Source of the DNA: DATKLX01 sp035542155
Lineage (GTDB): Bacteria; Chloroflexota; Anaerolineae; Anaerolineales; Anaerolineaceae
Assembly (NCBI GenBank): GCA_035542155.1
Contig: DATKLX010000211.1
Location: forward strand, 1-35,038
Direction: 5' to 3'
Length of the DNA: 35,038 nucleotides
The notes under the pieces were generated by a model. That model searched no databases. It saw only the letters and a program-made list of their open reading frames with translations, and was not told where the DNA came from. Within the stretch, counting starts at the first letter, position 1; every line of letters starts with the position of its first letter. Shown here piece after piece: positions 18,642 through 27,474 of this stretch. The position numbers were made by a program, and so were the translations under genes.

Positions 18642-19991
18642 TTATCCCTCCAGAAGGCCCAGGACAACGGGTAAAAGCTGTTTCTTACGGGAGACCACGC
18701 CCTGCGCCTCCAGCGTTCCATCCGGACAGGGCTGGTATGGCAGGTCGTTGAGCACAGGCGGGTAGTCATCGGTCAGGAGCAAACGACTGGATCCGCCGAC
18801 CACATCGGTGATCATCAGCATGGCAAAATCCAGCCCCCGGCTTTCGCGCAATTCCTGGAGCGCTTTTTTGAGCGCGGGGAGGTGATCCGAAATCTGGAGC
18901 GGGTCGCTGACCTCGGCCTGGGCGATAGCGAACTTATACCCGCCGGATTCATAGATCTTCATATCGCTGCTGACCACTTCGGCCGGATCACGGCTCTCCA
19001 GCCCCGCGTTGGCCGCGAAGACTTTCTTGCCAAAGGATTCGATCGTCTCGCCGCGCAGAGGACTGCCGCCAACAAACGCCCAGCGGGCCAGCCGCTCACC
19101 AGCGGCCTTATCCCGTTCGGTGGTGGTCGGCGAGGTCAGGTTGAGGGTGTCGGAGAGTAGCCCAGCGAGGAGCATCCCGGCCAAATTGGGAGGCGCGCTC
19201 AGACCGGCTTCCTCGGTGCGCTCGGAGACGAGCGTGCTGGTGCTGCCGACGATATCCACAGTGAACTTAATGGGGACGTGGGTAGAAGGGTTGCCCAGGC
19301 GGTGGTGATCGAGGATCTCGAGCAACTCGGCTTCCTCTAAAGACCCGATGGACTGCTGGGGCTCGTTGTGGTCGACCAGGATCAGGCGCAGGCGAGGTGG
19401 ATTTAAGACATCTCGCTGGCGGCAAACGCCTACATAGAGGCCGTTATCATCGATCACCCAAAAGTTATCCCCTTCTTCGCGGAGAATGTGGTTGAGCACA
19501 TCGCGGATTCGGGTATTGGCGTGGAAGCAAGCCACGCTGGTATCCGTAGTCTGGTTACAGGGATATTCGAGGATCTCGCCGATGTGGATATCGCGTGTGC
19601 GCGGGTTGGGACCAACTAACTTGTTCAGGAAATTGAACATACTTTGCCCGGTGAGAAGCCCATAGGGGGTGCCATCCGTATTGACGATCGGGGCGACCCC
19701 GCCGGTGCGCGAAGCGATTGCCCAGGCTTCGCGCAGCGGCGCATCCGGTGCACTGGTATCCAGGCGGCGAACCACCGAGCTGAACCTGGGAGAGGCATCG
19801 GTGAGCAAGAGCGGCGCTTCTGCGCCGACGTACTTCAAAACCCAGGCCGTTTGCGGATTGACCTGCCCCGCTCGCGCCGCAACTGTGTCTATCCCATCTC
19901 GTTCGTGTAGCAACCAGGCATATCCCATCGCTGCCGCGATAGAGTCTGTATCCGGGTTCACGTGGCCGATCACATAAATAGGGCTTGCCAT
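18642..19991 (-). CDS. ppaC: CBS-domain manganese-dependent inorganic pyrophosphatase
   Basis: This 449-residue family II pyrophosphatase hydrolyses PPi to phosphate in the cytoplasm. The DHH domain is split by inserted CBS domains: GHVNPDTDS (9-17; metal ligands His10, Asp14, Asp16), then a CBS pair (about 75-195), then VDHNE (206-210), LDHHRLG (227-233) and LLSDT (278-282). The DHHA2 domain ends with SRKKQ (434-438), the PPi-binding signature. CBS pairs make such enzymes responsive to adenine nucleotides. The DRTGG domain found in some relatives is absent. A GGAAGACCT ribosome site precedes ATG 19991. In this cluster it could remove PPi produced by the MocA-like and CofC nucleotidyltransferases. 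Confidence 0.92.
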   Translation of the reverse strand: MASPIYVIGHVNPDTDSIAAAMGYAWLLHERDGIDTVAARAGQVNPQTAWVLKYVGAEAPLLLTDASPRFSSVVRRLDTSAPDAPLREAWAIASRTGGVAPIVNTDGTPYGLLTGQSMFNFLNKLVGPNPRTRDIHIGEILEYPCNQTTDTSVACFHANTRIRDVLNHILREEGDNFWVIDDNGLYVGVCRQRDVLNPPRLRLILVDHNEPQQSIGSLEEAELLEILDHHRLGNPSTHVPIKFTVDIVGSTSTLVSERTEEAGLSAPPNLAGMLLAGLLSDTLNLTSPTTTERDKAAGERLARWAFVGGSPLRGETIESFGKKVFAANAGLESRDPAEVVSSDMKIYESGGYKFAIAQAEVSDPLQISDHLPALKKALQELRESRGLDFAMLMITDVVGGSSRLLLTDDYPPVLNDLPYQPCPDGTLEAQGVVSRKKQLLPVVLGLLEG

Positions 19992-20026
19992 AGGTCTTCC
20001 TTCTTACAAAACAAAGTCCGTGCAAA

Positions 20027-23000
20027 TTATTGTGTCACCCTGCGTAATGCCTGCCAGACGCGCTCGGGGATGGTGGGGTTGGCGGACAGCTCTGCGCCGC
20101 AGGCGTCGAGGATCGCGTTGCCCACTGCAGGAGCGACGCCATCCATCGGGATCTCCGCGACCGCCTTCACCCCAAAGGGATGCGAGGGCTCGAAGGTCTC
20201 GATGAAGAGGGTCTGCAGGTCGGGCATCTCGTCCGCGCGGAAGATGTGGTACTTGTGGAGATCGCGCTCGCGCGCCCGCCCCAACTCATCATAGCGCATT
20301 TCTTCGCAGACTGCATAACCAAGCGCCTGGGTCATACCGCCTTCGATCTGTCCTGAGGCGGTGATGGGGTTGACGATCACCCCGGCATCCACAGCCATCA
20401 CTAACTGGTCGACGGTGACCTGGCCGCTCTCGACGTCCACGGTCACCTCGGCAAATTGGGCTGCGAAGGGCGGCGGGGCGACGGGTGAAACGTAGGATGC
20501 CACACCCATGATCTGTTCCTGGTCTTCGTGGTGCAAGGCGTTGTAAGCGATCTCGCGGATGGTGACCGCACGTCCGTCTGGGGCGATGGCCTGGCGATCG
20601 ACGAGGCGGATCTGGTCGGGTTGGAGCGGAGCGCCTTCCTTCGAGCTGAGCATCTTCGCGGCGCGCACACGGATGCGCTCAGCCACTTTTTCGGCGGCTT
20701 TGACCACGGCCGTACCCGAAATGTAGGTGGTCGACGAGGCATAGGCGCCTTTATCGAAGGGGGTGAAATCGGTATCCGAGGAGTAGACAATCATATCTTC
20801 GAGCGGGACGCCAAGCACCTCGGCAGCCATCTGGCCAAGAACGGTGTCGGAACCGGTGCCCAGGTCGGTGGCGCCGATCAGGAGGTTGAACGAGCCATCA
20901 TCGTTCATTTTAATCGACGCGCCGCCCATATCCAGGTAGGGGATTGCCGTGCCTTGCATGACCATCGCGACGCCGATGCCCTTGCGCAGGTGCGGCTTGT
21001 CGGGGACCAGGCGCCAGGTCGGGTTGGGATACTTCTGATCCCAGCCGATCGCGGCTTTGCCTTGGCGAACGCACTGCTCCAGGCCCACCGTATGGACCTT
21101 CTCCGGGCGAGGGGCGCGGCCCTCGCTCCAGGCGGTACTGAAGGGGTGCAACTCTCCGGCGCGGATGGCGTTCTTGAGGCGGAACTCAATAGGGTCGAGA
21201 CCCAGGTCGCGGGCGATGCGCTCCATCTGGCGCTCGACCGGCCAGTAGCCCTGGGGAACTCCGTAGCCGCGGAAAGCGCCCGCGGGGGGAGTATTGGTAT
21301 AGACCACGTCGGCGTAGAAGCGGATATTGGGTGTCTTGCGGTACGGTCCATCCCCCACGTAGAGGGCCATCGACTTGGAACCGGTGTTGCCGGTCACCGT
21401 GAGACCGTGGCAGCCGTAGGCGCCGGTATCGGAGAGACAGTACATGGCATTGGCGGTCATAGTCCCATCGAGCCTGACGCCGGTCCTGACGCGGACGCGC
21501 ATTGGGTGGCGCGAGCGAGCGGCGATAAACTCCTCTTCGCGGTCGTACTCGAAACGGACCGGCCGGTGGGTGGCGATGGTTAGGTGGGCGGCGACATCTT
21601 CGATGAGCACTTCCTGCTTGCCGCCAAACCCGCCGCCGATGCGCGGCTTGATCACCCGGATGCGCTTGATTGGCAGGCCCAACACGGGAGCCAGGATACG
21701 CCGGACGTGGAATGGCACCTGGGTGCTGGTGCGGATCACCAGGCGATCGTCTTCGTCCCAGTAGCTCACCACGACGTGGGGCTCAATGTGCGCCTGCTGG
21801 ACCTTAGGAACTTCATATTCATACTCGTAGATCCGGTCGGCCTCGGCAAAGCCTTTCTCGACATCGCCGATATCAATGCGAATTTCAGCAGCCAGGTTTC
21901 GAGAAGGGTCCGAGTCGGCGAAGTTGACGTATTCGGGCTCATCGTGGATACGGGGTGCGCCGGGTTTCAGAGCCTCACGGGGGTCAAGAATAGGAGGAAG
22001 TTCTTCGTATTCTACGTCGATGAGGGTCAGGGCCTTTTCGGCGATTGCCGTGCTCTCCGCGGCGACGAAGGCCACCCGGTCGCCCACAAAGCGGACCTTG
22101 TCGTCCAGCGAAAACATATCCAGCGGCCCGGGAATCGGGTCGGACTGGCCGGCGGTGGAGTAGACAACGCGGGGGATGTCTTTGTAGGTCAGGACAGCCG
22201 CTACCCCGGGTAAGGCCCGGGCGCGGTTGGCGTCGATCGATTTGATCCGGGCGTGGGCAACGGGGCTGTGGAGCACTTTGGCCACGAGCATGCCGCGCAT
22301 CTCGATATCCGCGGTATAGGCTGGCTTTCCCTGGACGAGCTTGAGCGAGTCCACCTTGGGCTCGGCGCGGCCGATGGTGGCAAAGGTCTCGGTTTGCGGG
22401 GTGACGACCACGCGGGGCATCACGCCGGTGCTGACCAGAGCATCCGGCTGACCGACGGGAGGCGGCAAAGTCCCGGAAGCTCCCTCTCCTGTTCCAGGTG
22501 CTCCCAGCCATTCGGGCGGGGCCGGAATCGCCCCATCCACCGGCGCGACCTCTTCGCCGCGCATTACCGCCGCGGCGCGCAGCACCGCCTGGACCGGCTT
22601 GAGATACCCCGTGCAGCGGCAAAGGACGCCAGAAAGCGCCTGGCGAACCTGTTCCTCGCTGGGGTTGGGATCCCGGTCCAGCAGCGCCTTGGCAGCCAGG
22701 ATCTGGGCAGGGGTGCAGTAACCACATTGGATCGCGCCGCTCTCGACGAAGGCCTTCTGAAGGGGGTGGAGCCCCTCGGTCTTACGCCAGCCCTGTTCGG
22801 GGTGCTGGCCAAGCGCTTCGATCGTCTCGATCCGATGCCCCTCGGCCTGCGCGGATAACAGCAGGCAGGAATTGACCGGCCTGCCATCCAGGAGGATCGC
22901 GCAGGCGCCGCATTCGCCGTTCTCGCAGCCGCCGTCTTTTGCACCGATGAAACCATGGACGCGGAGGGTATCGAGCAGGCGCTCACCGGGAGTGACTTCC

Positions 23001-23041
23001 CAATCATAAACAGAACCGTTGATCGCTAACCGTATATTCAT
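20027..23041 (-). CDS. [2Fe-2S]-molybdopterin fusion subunit of a Mo hydroxylase (second system)
   Basis: From ATG 23041 this is a 1004-residue fused small and large subunit. Residues 1 to about 160 bind two [2Fe-2S] clusters: Cys39, 44, 47, 59 and Cys106, 109, 141, 143. A Pro/Gly-rich linker (about 160-240) follows, then the Mo domain with GGGFGGKQE, GAFRGYGVPQGYW, DLGTGSDTV and the C-terminal VKAVAEIP holding the catalytic Glu. It is XDH-like and not CO-dehydrogenase-like. The start overlaps the stop of the FAD-subunit gene (ATGA, 23038-23041); the longer frame to 23116 would overlap that gene by 79 bp and adds no family sequence. Substrate unknown. Electron partner: the adjacent, unusually short FAD protein. 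Confidence 0.93.
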   Translation of the reverse strand: MNIRLAINGSVYDWEVTPGERLLDTLRVHGFIGAKDGGCENGECGACAILLDGRPVNSCLLLSAQAEGHRIETIEALGQHPEQGWRKTEGLHPLQKAFVESGAIQCGYCTPAQILAAKALLDRDPNPSEEQVRQALSGVLCRCTGYLKPVQAVLRAAAVMRGEEVAPVDGAIPAPPEWLGAPGTGEGASGTLPPPVGQPDALVSTGVMPRVVVTPQTETFATIGRAEPKVDSLKLVQGKPAYTADIEMRGMLVAKVLHSPVAHARIKSIDANRARALPGVAAVLTYKDIPRVVYSTAGQSDPIPGPLDMFSLDDKVRFVGDRVAFVAAESTAIAEKALTLIDVEYEELPPILDPREALKPGAPRIHDEPEYVNFADSDPSRNLAAEIRIDIGDVEKGFAEADRIYEYEYEVPKVQQAHIEPHVVVSYWDEDDRLVIRTSTQVPFHVRRILAPVLGLPIKRIRVIKPRIGGGFGGKQEVLIEDVAAHLTIATHRPVRFEYDREEEFIAARSRHPMRVRVRTGVRLDGTMTANAMYCLSDTGAYGCHGLTVTGNTGSKSMALYVGDGPYRKTPNIRFYADVVYTNTPPAGAFRGYGVPQGYWPVERQMERIARDLGLDPIEFRLKNAIRAGELHPFSTAWSEGRAPRPEKVHTVGLEQCVRQGKAAIGWDQKYPNPTWRLVPDKPHLRKGIGVAMVMQGTAIPYLDMGGASIKMNDDGSFNLLIGATDLGTGSDTVLGQMAAEVLGVPLEDMIVYSSDTDFTPFDKGAYASSTTYISGTAVVKAAEKVAERIRVRAAKMLSSKEGAPLQPDQIRLVDRQAIAPDGRAVTIREIAYNALHHEDQEQIMGVASYVSPVAPPPFAAQFAEVTVDVESGQVTVDQLVMAVDAGVIVNPITASGQIEGGMTQALGYAVCEEMRYDELGRARERDLHKYHIFRADEMPDLQTLFIETFEPSHPFGVKAVAEIPMDGVAPAVGNAILDACGAELSANPTIPERVWQALRRVTQ

Positions 23042-23817
23042 AGGCCCTCGATCTGGTTCAAACAGCGACGGGTCAGGACGCCAGCCATCGATTCGCGGTA
23101 TTCCGCGCTGGCCCATTCATCCCCAGCCTGGCTGCTGGCGTCTTTGGCCGCTTCTTCAGTCCCGGTGGCTCCCGGACCATCCATGGCCAGAACCGGAGAC
23201 CGGCCAAACCCGCCCAGAGCCAGGCGTGTGCGACCGGAGGGCCATTGGGCAACAGCGGAGCATACGAGTGGCCAGTCCAGGGGCGAGCGGGAGACCGCAG
23301 CGAAGGCCACTTTGCTCTGCAGGGGAATTTTGACACTGAGGATCAGGCTGCCCGGTTTTTCAGTGTTGGGGTCCCCTCGCAGGGGAAGCCAGTCGCCGAG
23401 GCTGATTTCTTTTTCCCCTGGCGCCCAGACCAGGCGGGCATCCATGGCGAGTAAGAGTGTGGCCAGCGCCGAACGTCCGTCCGCGGCGACCAGGAACCCG
23501 GCCAGACTGGCTACCTGGCGGAGATTGAAATTCAGCTCATGCTGGAGAGCTTGGCGCACCGCCAGGGGAAGGTTGTCGCGGTCCCACAGGTCCTGGAGAG
23601 TAGCCATCGCTCCCACCGCGAGAATATTCCCAACCGGCTCGATCCAGGCCAGGTCAAGCCCCTGCAGATCGATAACCGCGAAGGTTGATTCGTCTGCGGT
23701 AAACCTGCCGCGGTTCAGGAACGTGCCGCCGCCCAGCGGGACGGTGCGGGGAGTCTTCCTGGAGAGCAGGGCCAGGGCTTCTTCCATAGTATGCGGTCGA
23801 TGGTATTCGACGATCAT
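23038..23817 (-). CDS. divergent FAD-binding subunit of a Mo hydroxylase (second system)
   Basis: This 259-residue member of the FAD-binding molybdopterin dehydrogenase family is shorter than its two relatives in the window. It opens with the typical YHRPHTMEEALALL. However, the first FAD motif reads LGGGTFLNRG (28-37) rather than AGGTDL, and the second reads NLRQVASLAGFLVAADGRS (98-116) rather than RNxGTxGGNxxxAxPxxD. FAD binding may therefore be altered, or another flavin or no flavin may be used. It is coupled by 4-bp overlaps both to the thioesterase gene upstream and the FeS-Mo gene downstream. One possibility is that electrons leave this enzyme to a different acceptor, such as F420 chemistry; that is only inference. 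Confidence 0.85.
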   Translation of the reverse strand: MIVEYHRPHTMEEALALLSRKTPRTVPLGGGTFLNRGRFTADESTFAVIDLQGLDLAWIEPVGNILAVGAMATLQDLWDRDNLPLAVRQALQHELNFNLRQVASLAGFLVAADGRSALATLLLAMDARLVWAPGEKEISLGDWLPLRGDPNTEKPGSLILSVKIPLQSKVAFAAVSRSPLDWPLVCSAVAQWPSGRTRLALGGFGRSPVLAMDGPGATGTEEAAKDASSQAGDEWASAEYRESMAGVLTRRCLNQIEGL

Positions 23818-24290
23818 ACGGTCTCCTCTTCGTCGGGATAGACTTTCCAGCCTAAAGCCTCAAAATCCGCATCAGATATGACGTCTTCAGGCAGGTCCAC
23901 TAGCACTGCGTCCGCCTCGGCGAGGACCACGCCATCCATGGAGTAGATCTCGCCATGGGCATGGCCGACATGTCCATTATCATTCCCGGCATGGCCGACG
24001 ATGCGCAAGGGCTGGCCGACCGGGACCGGCTTGCGGTAGCGGATCTCCAGCTTCGCGGTCACCATAAAGCGGGTCTCGCCAGAGTGCGAGAAAGAACGCC
24101 CGGTAACCTCATCCAACATGGCAGCAACAACCCCACCATGGGTGACGCCAGGGTAGCTCTGGTAGTGGGCCGGCACGGTATAGTTCGCGGTCACTTCACC
24201 GGGTGCAGTTTCGTAAAAAGCCAGCTTCAACCCGTGGAGATTTCCCCGGCCGCAAACAAAGCAGCTCCGAGAGGCGGGTTGCTTAATCAT
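23814..24290 (-). CDS. hotdog-fold (PaaI/4HBT) thioesterase-like protein
   Basis: This 158-residue protein has the hotdog thioesterase core: GVTHGGVVAAMLDEVTGR at about residues 48-65, where the HGG turn and the acidic residue are the family's active-site region, then the LEIRYRKPVPVGQPLRIVG strand. An N-terminal SCFVCGRGN resembles the short Cys-containing leader of many PaaI-like proteins. Family members hydrolyse acyl- or aryl-CoA thioesters. It overlaps the LLM oxidoreductase gene and the FAD-subunit gene by 4 bp each, so it is tied by translation to a redox module. No CoA ligase is seen in the window, so its substrate is open. Confidence 0.85.
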   Translation of the reverse strand: MIKQPASRSCFVCGRGNLHGLKLAFYETAPGEVTANYTVPAHYQSYPGVTHGGVVAAMLDEVTGRSFSHSGETRFMVTAKLEIRYRKPVPVGQPLRIVGHAGNDNGHVGHAHGEIYSMDGVVLAEADAVLVDLPEDVISDADFEALGWKVYPDEEETV

Positions 24291-25285
24291 GCCTGCGCAA
24301 AAGTGTCGATCAGGAGGTGGACATCGCCGCCCACGGGATAGAGGATGGGGCAGGTGCAGCCGTTCTTGCGGTATTCGTTAACCTTGGCGCGAGCCTCATC
24401 CGGGGTGCCTGAGGCGGTGATGCGCAGGATGAGATCATCGGGGACGAGGTGCTTGGCCTGCTGGATCTGCTCGTGAGTGGCCGGCCAGCCGAGGATGGAT
24501 TGGATCCTGGCGACGACATCCGGGGATACGCCAGAAGCTTTGGCGATGTGCGGCTGCTGGGCGAGGTACTGGGTGAGCAGCTCGCGGGAGGTATCGATCG
24601 CGCGATCGTGGTCGTTATCCACCGAGCAGACCACCAACTGAGGGCGGTCCAGGTCTTCCAGGGTACGGCCCGATTTCTTCGCGCCCTGTTCGAGCAGTTC
24701 CAAAGCGCGAATATTGTATTCGGGGGGCACGCAGTAATTCAATACGGCCCCATCGCCGATCTCCCCGGCCAGTTCCATCATCTGGTCGCCGGTCGCGCCG
24801 ATCAGGATGGGTATGTGGCGCGGCTCGCGCCGCCCATGGACCACATCCAGCTCGATTCCCTCGACGTTGACAAATTCACCGTGGAAGGTAACCCGCTCCA
24901 TATTCAACAGCCGGCGTAAGATCGTAACCGTCTCGCGCATGGCCACCAGCGGCTTCTTGCGGTCGATGCCCACGTCTTTAGCCAGTGGGTCCCACCAGGC
25001 GCCGATCCCGCAGATGACCCGGTTGGGAGCCAGATCATCGAGAGTGAGAAAAGTCGCCGCGAGCAGGCCGATATTGCGCGTCCAGTTATTGATCACCCCA
25101 GATCCCACCTTGATCCGTTCGGTGACAGCGGCGTAGGCCGCCATCGGGACGATCGCGTCGCGGACGAGGCGGCTTTCGGCCTGCCAGACTGCTTCAAAAC
25201 CGCGCTTCTCGGCATAGCGGACGTATTCCAATCCATCGCGTAAATCGTGAGCATCCTGCAAGTATAAAGCGACTCTTTCTGACAT
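24287..25285 (-). CDS. LLM-class (F420-dependent-type) oxidoreductase
   Basis: This 332-residue TIM-barrel protein belongs to the luciferase-like monooxygenase group, nearest in style to F420-dependent methylene-H4MPT-reductase-like enzymes. Indicators are YAEKRGFEAVW (22-32), ERIKVGSGVINNWTRN, NRVICGIGAWW and PILIGATGDQMMELAGEIGDG. Such enzymes move a hydride between F420H2 (or FMN) and an organic substrate. The neighbouring cofC/cofD/cofE genes make F420 the likely cofactor. A GGAGG ribosome site lies 7 nt before ATG 25285. It overlaps the thioesterase gene by ATGA, beginning a four-gene coupled block that ends with a Mo hydroxylase. The substrate is unknown. Confidence 0.9.
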   Translation of the reverse strand: MSERVALYLQDAHDLRDGLEYVRYAEKRGFEAVWQAESRLVRDAIVPMAAYAAVTERIKVGSGVINNWTRNIGLLAATFLTLDDLAPNRVICGIGAWWDPLAKDVGIDRKKPLVAMRETVTILRRLLNMERVTFHGEFVNVEGIELDVVHGRREPRHIPILIGATGDQMMELAGEIGDGAVLNYCVPPEYNIRALELLEQGAKKSGRTLEDLDRPQLVVCSVDNDHDRAIDTSRELLTQYLAQQPHIAKASGVSPDVVARIQSILGWPATHEQIQQAKHLVPDDLILRITASGTPDEARAKVNEYRKNGCTCPILYPVGGDVHLLIDTFAQA

Positions 25286-25327
25286 GGGTTATCCTCCGTT
25301 GAGAAAAGGCATTGGCACCGGGCTTCA

Positions 25328-25942
25328 TTAAAGCTTGATTTGCATCGGATTCAACTGGCGGATCAGATCCAGATCTTCGGGCAGATCCAGGTCGAGACCC
25401 ACCGAAGGAATATCACAGATATCCACACGAAGCCCCTGCCGCCGGCCGTGCTCCACGTGGTTATGAAAAGAATTGGGGCCATAGGCATAATCGATCGTGC
25501 CCGGGGGCCGGATGAGGAGCGCGTTGGTCCCCTTTCTACGCCGGTCGGGCACGATGACCATCACTGGGGGATCGACCGCGTGCCGGATGATTTCGTCGAG
25601 ATCCTCTTTTTGCAACAAGGGAAGATCTGCGGGGAGGATCAGAACTCCGTCCGAAGCGTAGGCCTGGGCAACGATGGTCGCCCGGCGCAGGGCGGGGTTC
25701 AGACTGGAATTGCGTTCTTCCTGGACCGTGCGGGCGTCATGCTCGCGGGCCAGGGCCAGGGCAGCCGGGTCGCGGCTGATGACCAGGATCTGGTCGATCT
25801 TCGCGACCGAGCCAGCAACCTCCAGCGTATGCGCCAGCATCGAGAAGTTGAGGACTGTGCGTTCTTCTTCCGAGAGAACGCCAGATAACCTGGATTTTCC
25901 ACGGCGGAGCGGTTTTACCGGGACGATTGCCCAGAGGCTCAT
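25328..25942 (-). CDS. cofC: 2-phospho-L-lactate guanylyltransferase (F420 synthesis)
   Basis: This 204-residue nucleotidyltransferase carries VPVKPLRRGKSRL (7-19) at the nucleotide site and VLILPADLPLLQKEDL as the metal-binding region, the CofC/FbiD pattern. CofC activates phospholactate (or phosphoenolpyruvate in mycobacteria) with GTP and releases PPi, giving the donor used by CofD. Its start overlaps the cofD stop by 4 bp (ATGA), an order fitting the pathway. The exact 3-carbon donor cannot be told from sequence. Length is normal for the family. Confidence 0.93.
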   Translation of the reverse strand: MSLWAIVPVKPLRRGKSRLSGVLSEEERTVLNFSMLAHTLEVAGSVAKIDQILVISRDPAALALAREHDARTVQEERNSSLNPALRRATIVAQAYASDGVLILPADLPLLQKEDLDEIIRHAVDPPVMVIVPDRRRKGTNALLIRPPGTIDYAYGPNSFHNHVEHGRRQGLRVDICDIPSVGLDLDLPEDLDLIRQLNPMQIKL

Positions 25943-26889
25943 GATCCTGTCACCCTCCTCAATAGAGATTCACCAAACTGAACCACCTCAGAGGCCAGCC
26001 TGCAGCGGTTTTGCGGGCTGCGCATCACGGTTTGCGTAACCAGTGAAATTATACCCGATCGGTTTAACCGGTCCGCTTCTTCTCGATCCTCCAGGTCGAC
26101 TACCATGCCGGTAATCAACTCAGCATACTGGCGGGCGACCGTTTCGGCAGATGGTTTGAGGCCCATCTCGGCATACATTTTGGCTGCCGGCCCTTTAATA
26201 GCTTTTCCGCCAACGATCGGGGACACCGCGACGACCACCTTCTGGCGGAGCGCAGCGCGGATTCCTCGCACCTGCAGAATAGGCTCGATGCTCACCCAGG
26301 GATTGGAAGGACAGATCACAATCAGGCTGGCGGCGGAAATCGCGTCCAGAACTCCAGGAGCAGGTTGGGCCGAATCGACGCCATCAAAGGAAAATCCAGA
26401 GACCACCGGGCGGCACTGCTGGTGGACGAAATATTCCTGGAAAGCCAGCCGGCCCGAATCGACCGTATCCACCAGAGTGCTTACCCTTTGGTCCGACATG
26501 GGAAACACGGCAGCCTGGACCCCCCAGGAGCGGCAGAAGTCTCGGGTGATCTGGCTTAAGGACTGACCCATTTTCAGGCGGCGAGTTCGCTCCAGGTGGG
26601 TAGCCAGGTCACGGTCTCCGATTTGAAACCAATCCGGCCCGCCAAGGACAGAGAGGCCGTGAAGCGCAGCAAAGGAATCGCCATCCAATCCCCAGCCCGT
26701 TAGAGGATTGGCCAGCTCCGCGAGGGTATAGCAAACAGTATCCAGATCTGGACTGATCCAGAGGCCCAGATGTTCAAAATCATCCCCCGTGTTGACGACC
26801 ACCGTCAAAGAGCCAGGCGGGCACACACGGTAAAGACCGTATGCCAGTTTTGCCCCACCCACCCCGCCTGCCAATGCTACAATGTCCAT
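25939..26889 (-). CDS. cofD: 2-phospho-L-lactate transferase (F420-0 synthesis)
   Basis: This 316-residue enzyme transfers the phospholactyl or related moiety from the CofC product to the deazaflavin FO, making F420-0 (or its dehydro form). Family marks are LAGGVGGAKLAYGLY (6-20), VNTGDDFEHLGLWISPDLDT (33-52), GWGLDGD, IGDRDLATHL and CPSNPWVSIEPIL. The FO synthase genes (cofG/cofH or fbiC) are not in the window and must be elsewhere. A 33-bp gap separates it from the 2H phosphoesterase gene upstream, with only a weak ribosome site (CAGG). Confidence 0.95.
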   Translation of the reverse strand: MDIVALAGGVGGAKLAYGLYRVCPPGSLTVVVNTGDDFEHLGLWISPDLDTVCYTLAELANPLTGWGLDGDSFAALHGLSVLGGPDWFQIGDRDLATHLERTRRLKMGQSLSQITRDFCRSWGVQAAVFPMSDQRVSTLVDTVDSGRLAFQEYFVHQQCRPVVSGFSFDGVDSAQPAPGVLDAISAASLIVICPSNPWVSIEPILQVRGIRAALRQKVVVAVSPIVGGKAIKGPAAKMYAEMGLKPSAETVARQYAELITGMVVDLEDREEADRLNRSGIISLVTQTVMRSPQNRCRLASEVVQFGESLLRRVTGS

Positions 26890-26922
26890 CCTGATTTTGT
26901 CGATATTTTCGAGTGATCTAAT

Positions 26923-27459
26923 TTATTGAAAGTTAAACCGATCTTGCAATTGACCAACCTCGTTTCCAGACTGGCTGAGGAGGGCGAGATTATCGATGGT
27001 CAGGTTCCAATTCAGCGGCTGAGCGGCCAGAGCCTTGAGCGCGCAGGCCAGCTTCTCTGAGTCGACGTCAGAATGGGCCAACGTGATGTGTGGGATCCAG
27101 GTCTCTGGTGCATAATACAGACTTGGGCCAACCGCAAAGTGAAACGTATTTTCCCAGATAAGATGGTGAAAGCGGAGCAGTTGATCGGTTTTCACCACCG
27201 GGATGTAGATCACCGGCTCTGGACCGGTAAAAATCCCCAGACCGGCGCAGGTCACCTGGATCGGATGCAGACCGGAGGCCAATTGCTTTAGAAAGGCCTT
27301 CAACGGCTCGAGGGGATAATCTTCCACCACCTGCCAGGAGAAATGCGGATAGGGAGTGATCTTGATCCCTGCCAGACCGCACTTCTGCTCGAGTATGTTC
27401 CAGATCGACTCGACCTGCCGGTGAGCTGATTCTTCCAACAACGATACGATGGCCTGCAT
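26923..27459 (-). CDS. 2'-5' RNA ligase-like 2H phosphoesterase
   Basis: This 178-residue protein has the two HxT/S motifs that define the 2H superfamily: His39-Phe40-Ser41 (PHFSW) and His124-Ile125-Thr126 (PHITLAH), 85 residues apart as expected. Known members hydrolyse or form cyclic phosphates and 2'-5' or related phosphodiesters in RNA, ADP-ribose cyclic phosphates and nucleotides. It sits between cofE (15 bp upstream) and cofD (33 bp downstream). Because F420 contains a phosphodiester, a housekeeping or editing role on a flavin-type phosphodiester or cyclic phosphate is conceivable. RNA repair unrelated to F420 is the plain alternative. Confidence 0.85.
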   Translation of the reverse strand: MQAIVSLLEESAHRQVESIWNILEQKCGLAGIKITPYPHFSWQVVEDYPLEPLKAFLKQLASGLHPIQVTCAGLGIFTGPEPVIYIPVVKTDQLLRFHHLIWENTFHFAVGPSLYYAPETWIPHITLAHSDVDSEKLACALKALAAQPLNWNLTIDNLALLSQSGNEVGQLQDRFNFQ

Positions 27460-27474
27460 GTCCTTCTCCCGAAG

